Positions 54,753 to 64,000 of a DNA stretch of 64,000 nt are shown here, piece by piece. The notes beneath the pieces are model-generated. The model was not told the origin of the DNA. It was given only the letters and a program-made list of their open reading frames with translations, and searched no databases. The position numbers and the translations under genes were made by a program. The stretch is taken from positions 62,001 through 126,000 of the forward strand of contig JANEZZ010001377.1 of the NCBI GenBank assembly GCA_026122225.1. The letters are read 5' to 3'. The stretch's first letter is position 1. Every line of letters starts with the position of its first letter. This DNA is from Heloderma charlesbogerti (lineage: Eukaryota > Chordata > Lepidosauria > Squamata > Helodermatidae).

Positions 54753-55357
54753 AAGGGATGGCGGAGAATTCCACCACAGACTCCAATGGATTCTAAAGAA
54801 TCCAGCCCCTCGGAGTCCATGGAAGAACGGACCACCCACTTCCACCACCCCACGAAGTTTCCCTGGAATGGATTCTACCTGCCACCAGCCGGGTCCGGTC
54901 CGTCCGCTGCCATCTGCTGCCGGTCTGCGGAAGCAAATGGCATCCAGCATAGCAGACACCATTTACGTCCCTTCTCTTTGCTGTGATAGGCTATGTAAAT
55001 ATTTATGTAGCCTATCACAGCAAAGAGCAGGGATGCAAATGGCATAGCAGATGCTATTTGCATCCCTGCTCTTTGCTGCTACATCCCTTCTGTTTGCTGT
55101 GATAGGCTACATAAATATTCACGTAGCCTATCATGGCAAAGAGAAGGGATGCAAATGGCATCTGCTACGCTGGATGCCATTTGCGTCTGCAGACTGGCAG
55201 CGGATGGAAGTCCGGCTGTGGATGGACACGGCCGGTGGCTCCGTGGACTCGCTGTGTGGTGGAGCTGGCCAGGGAGGATTCCGGGGGGAGGGACAGATTG
55301 CCTCCCCCCTGTGCAACCGCCCCAACTGGAATGGGGTAAGTGATCCACCCATCCCTA
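54753..55357 (+). mobile_element. GC-rich hairpin hAT element with perfect TSD
   Basis: 605 bp, starting AAGGGATGGCGGAGAATTCC (one change from TAGGGATGG) and ending CCATCCCTA, flanked by the perfect 8-bp duplication GTTATGTG (54745-54752 and 55358-55365). Two palindromic modules (taggctatgtaaatatttat at about 54979-55022 and taggctacataaatattcac at about 55098-55137) alternate with GATGCAAATGGCAT...GCTATTTGCATCC palindromes. A plus-strand donor-like GGG|GTAAGT lies at 55333-55341, facing the right end. The left counterpart (ttctacctg near 54874) has lost the consensus. No transposase. Confidence 0.92.
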
Positions 55358-55365
55358 GTTATGTG

Positions 55366-57534
55366 TTGAAATCAACATGGCTGCTTTTTCATATCAAGTG
55401 GTACAAGGAGACAGAGGATGCTGATAACCAATGATATGTTACCATGTAAAGCAATTGCTCAATATGGGCACTTAAGAAAAAGTTCTGAAGCTGGCTTTGA
55501 ATTTGCTGAACCTCTGGACTTCAGGTGCATGTATATATTGTGTCCTTTCAAAGTCAGCCTTATCTTGTATCATGTTTTCTGTTGTGTCATGAACATGGCT
55601 ACAGGAGGTGGAGAAATCCTATCACTTGCATAAGATGTACAACGGGTAGCAACTTAGCAGTTCAAACTAGGAAAATGCCTCTTTCTCGTGTTTCAAAATT
55701 TTTCTTATTATGACACAAGGTGTCATAGAGGGCCAGACCAATAGATATTGAGGTCCAATAACTGTTGCCACTTAGAACATTTTAATGGGAAGGTGGGGTG
55801 TCAATGCCATTAATCAAATTTAGCAATATTGTGAAGTCCTCATTGTCACAAAAATCCTTGGTCCCCTCTATCCTTAAGCACACACACTCACTCACGCACA
55901 CACACACACACACACACAGTTAGAGAGGCTTCAGTCTCACACCGTCAATTCATTATTCACAGGTTCATTACAGATGCAAATCCTTGAAGACTCTCTGGCT
56001 ACAAAGGAATGCCTCCAGGGGATTCAAATGGGATCACTGAAGTTGCCCGCAGTCCGAAAGGGAGGCTTTCTGGCTAGGCTAACTTAGGAAGGGAGGTCCC
56101 GCCGCTCTCATGATGCTTCCCTGCATAGCCTCTCACACATCGCTAACTGGGTCGACCGTCTGAGCTCCACCCAATGTTTCCCTCTTAGCTCTGCGCTGTG
56201 CGTCTCTTAGGTCACAGTCCTCAAGCCCCTCCTGCTCGCTGCTTCTCACAGAGGGGGGCAAGGAGGAAGTTTCATGCCTGGCCATCTGGGAGTTGGTAAC
56301 CTGAGAAGCACGCCTACCCACAGCTGAACTGGCTTGTGAAAATGCCTCCCCCAGTTCTGGCTGCTCCTCTTCTGAATCGCAGCTGCTATCTCTCTGCGCT
56401 CAGAATCAATCCTGACTCTCGTATGGTCCAAACAGCATGGTCAGCTGTGCCATCACTGACATGGTGCAGAAATAAATAACGTGTAGATGTGAAAAATCTC
56501 CACAGTCCTTGAAGGGCACTGAAGAAGAGCCAGTGTAACCACAGGGTTTATCGAAGTGGGCCAGCAACTGGCATTCAGCATCTGGGAATATGTGCCCCTA
56601 TGTGAAGACAGCCACAAGTGTGGCATTTTAAGGAGTACATTTGCATCATAAGAAACTCCCATCTTCCAGATAACTGCTGGTTAATGAAGCCTAACACTAT
56701 TTTTCTTAGCCTGATGGTTCACCTAAGGCCATCAATGTAGACTAGGTCAGAGAGCCTGAAGTACAGATCTGACACAATCATGAAAGTGACAAAAACATTA
56801 AAGAGATATGTGTTTCTCAATGGAAATACAGCACAAGACTCCCAGGCTGCATATATATCTACTGCATGCTTTCTTGTACTTGACAAATGCCAACCTGAAT
56901 GGCTAGTCATATCATAGAAGCAAAACCCAGTGGAGCATTTACTGTATCCATAAAATGCCAGGTGATAATCGATTACTAGCTATATATGAAGAAGACGTCT
57001 TGTAAGCTCAAAGAGATCCATGAATAATTATTTTCTCCTATCTTCGCTTTGTTTTCTTTAGTCTGGGGAGATTCATTGCCCAACTGTGGCATAAGACCAT
57101 CAACCTGTCCTAATGGCAATAAAGCTACAGTTTATTTTTTTATCAGTTACTCTAAGTTCAAGCACAATCTTGAACATGCTCTCTCTCCCCCAGCCACCCA
57201 GCCACCCCCTGTCACTGTATTCCTGTAAAAGAGCTGTTGCATTATGTGGCTGAAATTTATTTTCATAGTGGTCCCACTCAAGTAATTTGAAACACACAGC
57301 AGTAGGGGCCATGGAAAACATTTCTCCAATATCTGCTGACATCTTGGGAGATGTTGTAATGAGTTCTAGGAGGTAACTCTACATAAACTAAAGTTAATGG
57401 GTCAGACTGAAAAATCAATGCAAAATAACCTTGTCATTTGAAAAAAAAAAAAAAAGTTTCAAGTGAATATCTGATTAAAATATTTATTTGCTAGCGATTT
57501 GTATCAGCTTGTATTTTTCACTGAGCAGCTTCCA
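55366..57534. other. spacer with (CA)n microsatellite
   Basis: (CA)n with a CTCACTCACG-type start lies at about 55877-55918. No named repeat or domain-bearing ORF in the rest. An ORF around 56133-56431 on the minus strand has no known motif. Confidence 0.4.
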
Positions 57535-57645
57535 TCCTAAAACCCTATCCTATGTATGTTTACTCAAATAATCAGTTCAATGGTACTTCCCCACCCCACC
57601 CCCGTGCTCTTCCAAGAAAGTGTGCACAGGATTGTAGCTTCAGTA
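57535..57645. mobile_element. possible CAATCCTAT-type MITE, eroded
   Basis: ctatcctatgtatgtttact...cagttcaatggtacttcc...gtgtgcacaggattgtag has the order of 54018-54108 but poorly matching arms. Confidence 0.4.
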
Positions 57646-57699
57646 TTTGAATTCAGGTGTTATATGCAATGCGTACCAAAAAGGGGAATGGTTATCATT

Positions 57700-58190
57700 T
57701 ATTAATTATTTTATTTAAATGTCTTCTAAGCTACCTTTCAAAATAAAAATCTTTACGAAGTGGCATATAAAATGTAACAGAAATATTTTAAACCATAATA
57801 AAAAAACATATTTTTATACAAACAGCAACAACAGGAAGAGCAGTACAACTATTTCATTTCAAGCTCGCCATTCCATCATAAAATCTAAAACTCTAAGTCA
57901 TGGTCATTGAAAACATATAGCAAAAAACATGGAATAGTCTCTTAATTAAAAGCAGATTGGAAAAAAATGTCTTCAGGGCCTGCCTAAACGAAAATAAGGA
58001 AGGAGCTAATTCTGTCTCTCAGGGGAGGGAATTCCAGAATTATGGGGTGGCTACTGAGAAGGCCTTGTCTCTTGAATTCATCATCCTAACTACTTCTACA
58101 GGTGGCCATATGAGCTGGCCCCTGTCTTAATGAGTTTTGTTGTTATCATGAAGTTAGGAAGACTGGGTACAGATGTCTCTTCATACTATT
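57700..58190 (+). repeat. old interspersed repeat of unknown class, copy 2
   Basis: Same block order as 37395-38165 (aagctacctttcaaaataaa, cttcagggcctgcctaaac, gggaattccagaattatgg, ctgagaaggccttgtctc). Function unknown. Confidence 0.4.
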
Positions 58191-59584
58191 ACAGTCATTT
58201 ATTTAGAGCTTCAGCCAAGTATTCCATAGAACACAGAGTTTAGGTGGCTTACAACATAAGTAACATTGACAGGGCAAATGAAACAGGATACAGCTGAAAT
58301 TATTGTTCACAAATATTTAAGATTTACTGAGTTTTTCCATTCTGCTAGTCAAAACCCAGAATAGAAAATTAAAAATCCAGGCCACGAAGGGCCTTGAACC
58401 ACGAACCTTGCAGCTCTGACATTATTCATACTTTACTCTCTGTGATAGCTGGGCTGCTGGCTGGAGGCGGGAACTGCAGGCGGTTCAAGCCAGGATCCTC
58501 CTGGTCTTGGAAATCAGGAGCTCCTGGAGAGCCAGTCCTGTGCCACTTCTTGCTATATAGCTCCAAGATCTGCTGCACTTTCTCAGTCTGGGAAATGTGT
58601 CATTAATGGAGGCCATCAGTTATTACTTTGTGACTCCACACTGTCTCCCTGTCTTTCCCTCTGCTCTGAGCATTTTCTGTCTCTTCCAGCTAAGGGGGGC
58701 TGGACTTTGTCAGTGCTTGGACCACTCTGCCGTGGGGTATGACAAGAAACCCCCCCCCAGATCATATCATAAGCAAGGTAAATAAGCTAAGGTGGTTGTA
58801 TAAAGATGGCAATTGAAATTTGGCATATACTTAAGTACTTCTCTAGCTCATGACTTTGGAAGTAGTTCTCCATCTTACTCTATCCCCCGCCCTCCTCACC
58901 AGACACCAACAAGAAATATAATCAATGGTCTTCAGATCTCTCATCCAGGTATATGGATTTTCTTACTTCAAACTCTCCAATATCACACGTAGTAGTAGAG
59001 ACAGATGAACTGATTTAAGCGACCAAGACATGAATAATTCACACCTACCACACTTATGGCATAGAAAAGGAAGGCTGGTGGGGTTACTGAGAGAATAAGC
59101 TATCATAACTCACTGCTTGCTTTCTTTTTTCTTTTCATGAAGGGTTTCAAGAAAAGAACTAGCAGTGGATTGCAAAACAAAACAAACAACCCCAAACAAC
59201 CAAAGCTTCTTTCTATGCCCTTCCAGGTTAGATCATGAGCAGCATTGAACTTATGTTATGGTGATTTCCTTTTTAAAGAGATGCCCTCAGCTGGAAAATC
59301 ACACTCAAAATCCTCATAGTTGTCTTAGCACAGAAATAGAAAACTGTTGGCTATATCTGAGTGAGTCCAGACTCTCTGTACAGATACAGGATTGTATTTT
59401 TGACTGGCTTCTCTTTCAACCCAAAAGAAGATTTGAGTATAATGAATGTGGGAAGAAGGTTAAATCCATGCAGTCAGTGTGCACAGCATTGAATAAAGTT
59501 GAGATAGCACACTAATTTATGCTTATCCAATCTGCACTCGGCAATGGAGTATTCAATATCACCAATGTGAGTACCATAGTATAG
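58191..59584. other. spacer, no gene seen
   Basis: 58195-58260 (tttagagcttcagccaag, ggtggcttacaacat) may be an eroded L2-type tail. No gene is supported. Confidence 0.4.
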
Positions 59585-59645
59585 ACATAGAATAGCAGGG
59601 TTGGAAGGGGCCTATAAGATCATCAAGTCCAGCCCCCTGCTCAGT
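59585..59645 (-). mobile_element. CR1 3' terminus
   Basis: acatagaatagcagggttgg, then cctataagatcatcaagtcc is the reverse complement of the CR1 3' end. About 60 bp only. Confidence 0.75.
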
Positions 59646-59909
59646 GCAACCCAAGGAAGTATCTGTGCTGTTAGGAAGATACTAAGTGTGGTGAAGAGTA
59701 GACCTAGGCTTGAATAGACAACATGAATGTCATTGTATATGAACTGGGCCTTCACAAAAGGAAACATGCACAATTTACTCCATATCCATGATATTAACAG
59801 CTTGTGGGTGAGGGAAGAGTCATGAATATCAGGCAAATTGTGTGTAGGTGTGTATGCACAAATGCTTGGCACACATATGAGTATATTCTTGAGAACTAGG
59901 TGTGAAAAC
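59646..59909. other. short spacer
   Basis: Nothing recognised. Confidence 0.3.
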
Positions 59910-60219
59910 CAAAAAGAAGTTCAAGTACTGATTCTATTGCCTCTTTCATGTAGCAATAGATGCCTGGCACCTATGTTGTGCTCTTTTCAGTGTCAGGTGA
60001 AGACCTTGTTATTTTCCCAAGCTTTTTAGCATTTCAGATTCTACGGCTTTAAATCTGTTTTTCAACTGTATTTTAAACCTTTGCATTGCTGCTAGGTTTT
60101 ATTTTGGTTTTCATTTTTATTTTATACTCTAGTTTTAAACTTTTAAACTTTTAATTGTTTAAAGGTTTTAATTGCTATGAACTGCCCAGTGAGCTCTGGC
60201 TATTGGGTGATATAGAAAT
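59910..60219 (+). mobile_element. L2 LINE 3' end
   Basis: atgttgtgctcttttcagtgtcagg and the T-rich 3'UTR (gtattttaaacctttgcattg, tttaattgctatgaactgcc) are followed by agctctggctattgggtgat-atagaaat, the L2 terminus. The hAT element 60220 begins right at the end. Confidence 0.75.
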
Positions 60220-60625
60220 TAGGGCTGTGCAGGGACGCCCTCAATCCGACTTGGAAGCCGCTTCGTGGGCCCGATTCGGCTCGGACAGATTCAGGGCCCC
60301 CCCGACCCGACTCAGCCCTGAACCCTAAGCAGGATTCGAATAGCGAACCCTGCTTCGGGTCCTCCCCTAATGCCCACATGCAACCCCCCAGATCCTTACC
60401 TGGGCCGCCTCCTCTACCACCACCACAGCCGCCGCATTCTCTGTTGCCGCCTTCTCCTTGTTTCTGCTGCCACGTTTGCCATCGCCGCCCACCTGCTGCT
60501 GTGCAGCCTTCACCGCCTTCTCCACTGCTGCCAGCTCCTGAGGCCTGGACACACGGCGACTCGTCCTCTTGCAGGGAGTTGCCATTTTTAAATGGCAGCC
60601 TCCTGCAAGTTCCAGGAACTGGCTT
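60220..60625 (+). mobile_element. non-autonomous hAT element (TAGGGCTGTGCA end), right part missing
   Basis: Starts TAGGGCTGTGCAGGGACG, as in 41902-42408. The interior is GC-rich (tggaagccgcttcgtgggcc, ccgccgcattctctgttgcc). A minus-strand donor-like CAG|GTAAGG lies at 60394-60402 and faces the left end. A central hairpin (ttgcagggagttgcc...ggcagcctcctgcaa) lies at about 60571-60608, after which similarity to the family ends. No right terminal repeat or TSD partner found. The overlapping glycine-, histidine- or proline-rich ORFs are not genes. Confidence 0.75.
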
Positions 60626-61081
60626 GAACACCAAACAACCTGTTTAATCCACAGATAGTTGGCCCTTGCCTAGAATTTTCATCTGATCCCTTAATTATTG
60701 TTATATGGTGTGCTGCCTATGTCCTTGCAGCCTTCTGACTGATTCAGTTTACCATGACTGGCAGATTTAAAGTTTCTGGAAAGTCATGATTTATTGAGCT
60801 GGCCACCCTATTAATTTGGCTATGGGCTAATATTGAGCCTCCACCCAGTGGTGGCTGGTGCCCACAGATGCTGGTGGGGTGGAGGACATGATCACTGGAG
60901 GCACAGTAGTTTTTGACCCCCAGTAGCCCATACCACAGAAAGGAGAAACTGCGGCACCTGAACTTTAAGACCATGCATGCAAAGTGTGTGCGTGTGTGGG
61001 GGGGTGTAGAGGGGACCCACACAAAAGTACTCCTTTGGAGCCACAGTCTCCTGTTCTAGCAGCAACTCCCATTGCACAGAT
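60626..61081. other. spacer, no gene seen
   Basis: 60845-60895 (cccagtggtggctggtgccc) resembles the end of the palindromic element at 62155. A (GT)n-like run lies near 60980-61005. No gene seen. Confidence 0.4.
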
Positions 61082-61505
61082 AATCAAGGAAGAGAGACTG
61101 AAAGAACTGGGCATGTTTAGCCTTGAGAAGAGAAGACTGAGGGGAGATATGATAGCACTCTTCAAGTATTTGAAAGGTTATCACAGAGAAGAAGGCCAGG
61201 ATCTCTTCTTGATCATCCCAGAGTGCAGGACACGGAATAATGAGCTCAAGTTACAGGAAGCCAGATTCCGGCTGAACATCAGGAAAAATTTCCTGACTGT
61301 AAGAGCAATACGACAATGGAACCAATTACCTGGGGAGGTGGTGGGCTCTCCCACACTGGAGGCCTTCAAGACGAGGCTGGACAGCCATTTGTCAGGGATG
61401 CTCTGACTTGGATTCCTGCATTGAGCAGGGGGTTGGACTCGATGGCCTTGTAGGCCCCTTCCAACCCTACTATTCTATGATTCTATTCTATGATTCTATG
61501 ACTTT
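61082..61505 (+). mobile_element. CR1 LINE 3' end
   Basis: Reads [40 protein letters not shown] and NIRKNFLTVRAIRQWNQLPG to a stop at 61404-61406. It is followed by the 3'UTR (ttggactcgatggccttgta) and terminal repeats (tattctatgattctattcta). The open frame suggests a fairly young copy. Confidence 0.92.
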
Positions 61506-62107
61506 AAGATCATAAGTGTGTGTGTGTCCACACAGATACACACCACCACCACCATCATCATGGTAACATGGAGAGTGCAGCCTGCAAAGCTGAATGTGAA
61601 GAGGGTGGGATAAGGAATGAATAATGCCTGAGCTGTGTACATTAACATAATACCATGTGGTGGCATTCACCATTTTAAGCACTGTATAACGTAGCTTTTA
61701 ATGCATCTCTCCTTGAAGTGCTCTAAGCTGTGCTTGAATTGCAAGAGCTCCATACAGTATACTCCCAAGCCAGAGTTTGGGCACTTTCTGCCATAACCGT
61801 GTGGTGCCCTGAGCTTTCTTCTCCCCTCTGAAACTGCTAATGATAACGATATGCTCAGAGCTGCACAGAAAAACAAAACAAAAACCGGCCTTAGGAATCC
61901 AGCAGCACATTCTGAAAGGACCCCCAACCAATCCTCTGCATTACTTAGAAGGAACAGAAGCAACATAGTACAGAAATCCAGCTTATGTATGTCTAATCAG
62001 ATGTAAGAAGAACTGTATTATTCAGACATAAGCATGTGCAGCAAGTTCTGAGAATACCACAATCCACCCCGTTGCATGTAATGATGGTTATGATATCCTT
62101 TAGAACC
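61506..62107. other. spacer, no gene seen
   Basis: Contains a short CAC run at 61542-61560. No gene seen. Confidence 0.4.
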
Positions 62108-62152
62108 CATTGCAACACACACACACAGAGCGAGAGAGAGAGAGAGAGAGAG
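62108..62152. repeat. (CA)n(GA)n microsatellite
   Basis: acacacacacacagagcg followed by about 12 GA units. Confidence 0.9.
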
Positions 62153-62154
62153 AG

Positions 62155-62372
62155 CAGTGGAGGGTGGTGGCTCCAATTTTGGTGGGGCTGTGAATCCATT
62201 CACAGTCAAAACCAGCCAGAACTCTAAAAGAGCTATCCAAGATGCTGAACCTATTTGGGGGACAGTGTCCAGCACCTTGTATAGCTGCTTTAGAGTTCTG
62301 GCTGGTTCTGACTGAAACCCAGAATGGATCTACAGCCCCACCAAAATTGAAGCCACCAGCCTTAACTGACAT
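62155..62372. mobile_element. palindromic MITE (foldback)
   Basis: The left arm ggtggtggctccaattttgg...agaactctaaaagagctat is inverted in the right arm atagctgctttagagttctg...ccaaaattgaagccaccag. The loop is the dozen or so bases around 62255-62268. About 100-bp arms with moderate divergence. Confidence 0.75.
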
Positions 62373-62384
62373 ACACTATTCACA

Positions 62385-62620
62385 AAATCACACACACACA
62401 CATACACACACACACACACACACTCACACTTCACATACACATACACATAGACACCCCATTCACACAGACACTCAGGCATTCTCAATATCTCTCATCCCTG
62501 AATGTACACAGATCAATACCCCATTCACACAGATTTCTCTCGCACACACCAGTCACACAGACAGGCACCGCATTCACACAGACACTCACGCATTCTCAGT
62601 CTCTCCCTCACACACTGCCC
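62385..62620. repeat. (CA)n plus degenerate minisatellite
   Basis: (CA)n at 62388-62425 is followed by a duplicated segment. cattcacacagacactcagg with cattctcaatatctctc (about 62458-62495) recurs as cattcacacagacactcacg with cattctcagtctctccc (about 62571-62609), with a partial third unit (cattcacacagatttctctc) between. Confidence 0.75.
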
Positions 62621-62919
62621 TTTGTGACTGTGCTCTATGCCAGCATGGAGAAATGCTGGTGGGGTGATCTGCGCAGGTGGGGGCTATTTGTTTCCAGTTG
62701 GCTAAGGGCGCTTCAGCAGCTGCCCATGTCTCCCAGCAAACGTTGGATCCTGCACTTGTGCAGGAGATCCAAACATTCCCCTACATGATGGGAGACAGGT
62801 GGAGGGTCCCCTACAATGCCCTGCCCCCCTGCCTCCCGAGCTTCCTTGTTTGCCACTGGGGCGGGGGGCATTTTGAGCATTTCTCCCAGGCAATGGAGGA
62901 GACTCCCACAGTGACATCA
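62621..62919. other. spacer, no gene seen
   Basis: No gene recognised. Confidence 0.3.
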
Positions 62920-63590
62920 CTATTATCTCCCTCTCCTTTTAATTTTACCCAGATGATCCACACTGATTTTCCATGTTCAGAATCATGGATTTCCTCACTT
63001 GTGTATACACCCTTTACATATAAAGCTACTATTATTACTACTCCCATCCTGTGCGGCCTATTCATTTTGAATAAGTCATGCCATTCAATCCCGAAATTCC
63101 AGTCATGAATCTCATCCTACTAGTTGTCAGTTATGCCTATTAAATCATATTTTCCGGTTTTAATAGTTCTAGTTTTCCCTGTTTATTTCCCATACTCTGT
63201 GCATTGGTACAGAGACTTTGGAAACCATGGGTTCTATACGCAAAAGCGTGCCCTTACTGTTTTTTTGGGGGGGGCATATTGGTGGGTACCCACACCGGCT
63301 GTCCCAGTTTCAGTCACACTCCTGTCCTGTCCCTAGTACATGGCATTGCCCTCCCCACAGGATTTAATTTAAAGCCCTCCTCATTAGGTTGGGAGACTCC
63401 TGCCAAACAGGTTTTCCCCAGTCCTTGTTTTATATGCATTAACACTGGGAAACATTCTGATGACCCTTGGTAAAACTGTTTAAATTGCAAACTTGTCGCT
63501 TCTGCCAGGGAATGTTTCATTTATTTGGGCTAGTGCACACCAAACATTATAAAAGCACCTCTCTATGGCTGGAGGCACCTTAGTTGTCTC
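62920..63590 (-). mobile_element. CR1 LINE, inter-ORF region and start of ORF2
   Basis: On the minus strand ccaatgcacagagtatgggaaat (about 63190-63212) encodes TNAQSMGN, the start of the CR1 endonuclease. After frame breaks, 62900-63065 reads NRPHRMGVVIIVALYVKGV and WVKLKGEGDNSDVTVGVS. The part toward 63590 corresponds to the ORF1-ORF2 junction region. Divergent and inactive. The left boundary is approximate. Confidence 0.7.
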
Positions 63591-64000
63591 CCCAACCCTC
63601 CCTTTCTTCCTCAAACAGTAATTTAAACTGAAGGAGACTCGGCAACAACCTTAATGTTATGAAGGTCTGCCACTGCCACACCAGCACCAGTTGTCAACCT
63701 TGAGTGTTCTTTTCTTGCTCCAAAACACAAGGAAATATTGCACATGCCTCGTAGGTCAAAGTGACCTTTGAAGAATATTTTGATGATACTCATTTCTTTG
63801 GGCAAATGCCTGCTATTTCCCCCTCCTAGTAATGTTTCTTTCTACTTTTCATCCCTCCCCCTTTACCAGAAAACTCAGACAGCAGGTTTCATCTGCAAAA
63901 AGCTACTTGGAAGAAACCAATATGCATCAGAATGGGATACTAACTCAATATCACTGGAAAAACTGACCCCCAAGTAGTAGCAATGTCAGATTATTCTGGA
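63591..64000. other. spacer to window end, no gene seen
   Basis: Nothing recognised. It may continue the CR1 copy upstream, but I see no ORF1 motif. Confidence 0.3.

Noticed and set aside
59258..59515. ORF with FEYNECGKK, reminiscent of a KRAB zinc-finger remnant
   Set aside because: Only one weak half-motif, no H-x3-5-H or neighbouring fingers. Likely coincidence.
60200..60647. Proline- or glycine-rich ORFs of up to 144 aa
   Set aside because: They lie in the GC-rich arm of a hAT MITE with a terminal repeat at 60220 and have no domain.

Overview
This 64 kb window looks like non-coding nuclear DNA from a squamate reptile (lizard or snake). I could not identify any host protein-coding gene, rRNA gene or functional tRNA gene. 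Almost every recognisable feature is a transposable element or its debris. The squamate assignment is an inference from the mix of families: a BovB-type RTE LINE with target-site duplications (TSDs), several ages of CR1, L2 with L2-tailed tRNA SINEs, a squamate-type tRNA SINE, an intact Tc1 transposon, and many short non-autonomous hAT elements.

Layout. 1-2.3 kb: spacer with an L2-tailed SINE, a small hAT element and a (TG)n(CG)n tract. 2.3-7.9 kb: a 5'-truncated, decayed Ty3/Gypsy retrotransposon split by a TSD-flanked hAT MITE (3159-3699) and by a complete Tc1 transposon with an intact 345-aa transposase (4891-6545). 9.7-10.3 kb: the first of a family of GC-rich hairpin hAT elements. 12.5-17.3 kb: a near full-length CR1 with two tandem 5'UTR units, an intact 341-aa ORF1, and an ORF2 broken by an 80-bp BovB-tail insertion and further mutations. 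18.6-19.5 kb: a second hairpin hAT element. 20-27.9 kb: SINEs, MITEs, L2 remnants and an unnamed dispersed repeat. 27.95-31.98 kb: a full-length BovB LINE with a 12-bp TSD, interrupted by a third hairpin hAT element. A second BovB 3' end follows at 32.3-32.9 kb in opposite orientation. 33-41 kb: MITEs, ancient repeats and a possible DIRS-like retroelement tail. 41-43.3 kb: an L2 LINE carrying a nested hAT element and a nested tRNA SINE, each with TSDs. 44-64 kb: mostly apparently unique spacer with CR1 tails, L2 tails, MITEs, microsatellites and two more hAT elements (54.75 and 60.2 kb).

How the parts relate. The nesting gives a relative history: Gypsy, L2, CR1 and BovB copies are older than the hAT elements, Tc1 copy, SINE and BovB tail inserted in them. 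The BovB machinery evidently also mobilised a tail-only fragment into CR1. The most unusual feature is a set of hAT elements starting with TAGGGATG or TAGGGCTGTGCA. They carry arrays of palindromic modules and, near their ends, near-consensus 5' splice donors pointing outward on the strand that leaves the element. That arrangement suggests they may derive from a promoter plus first exon of an autonomous relative. This is inference from sequence only.
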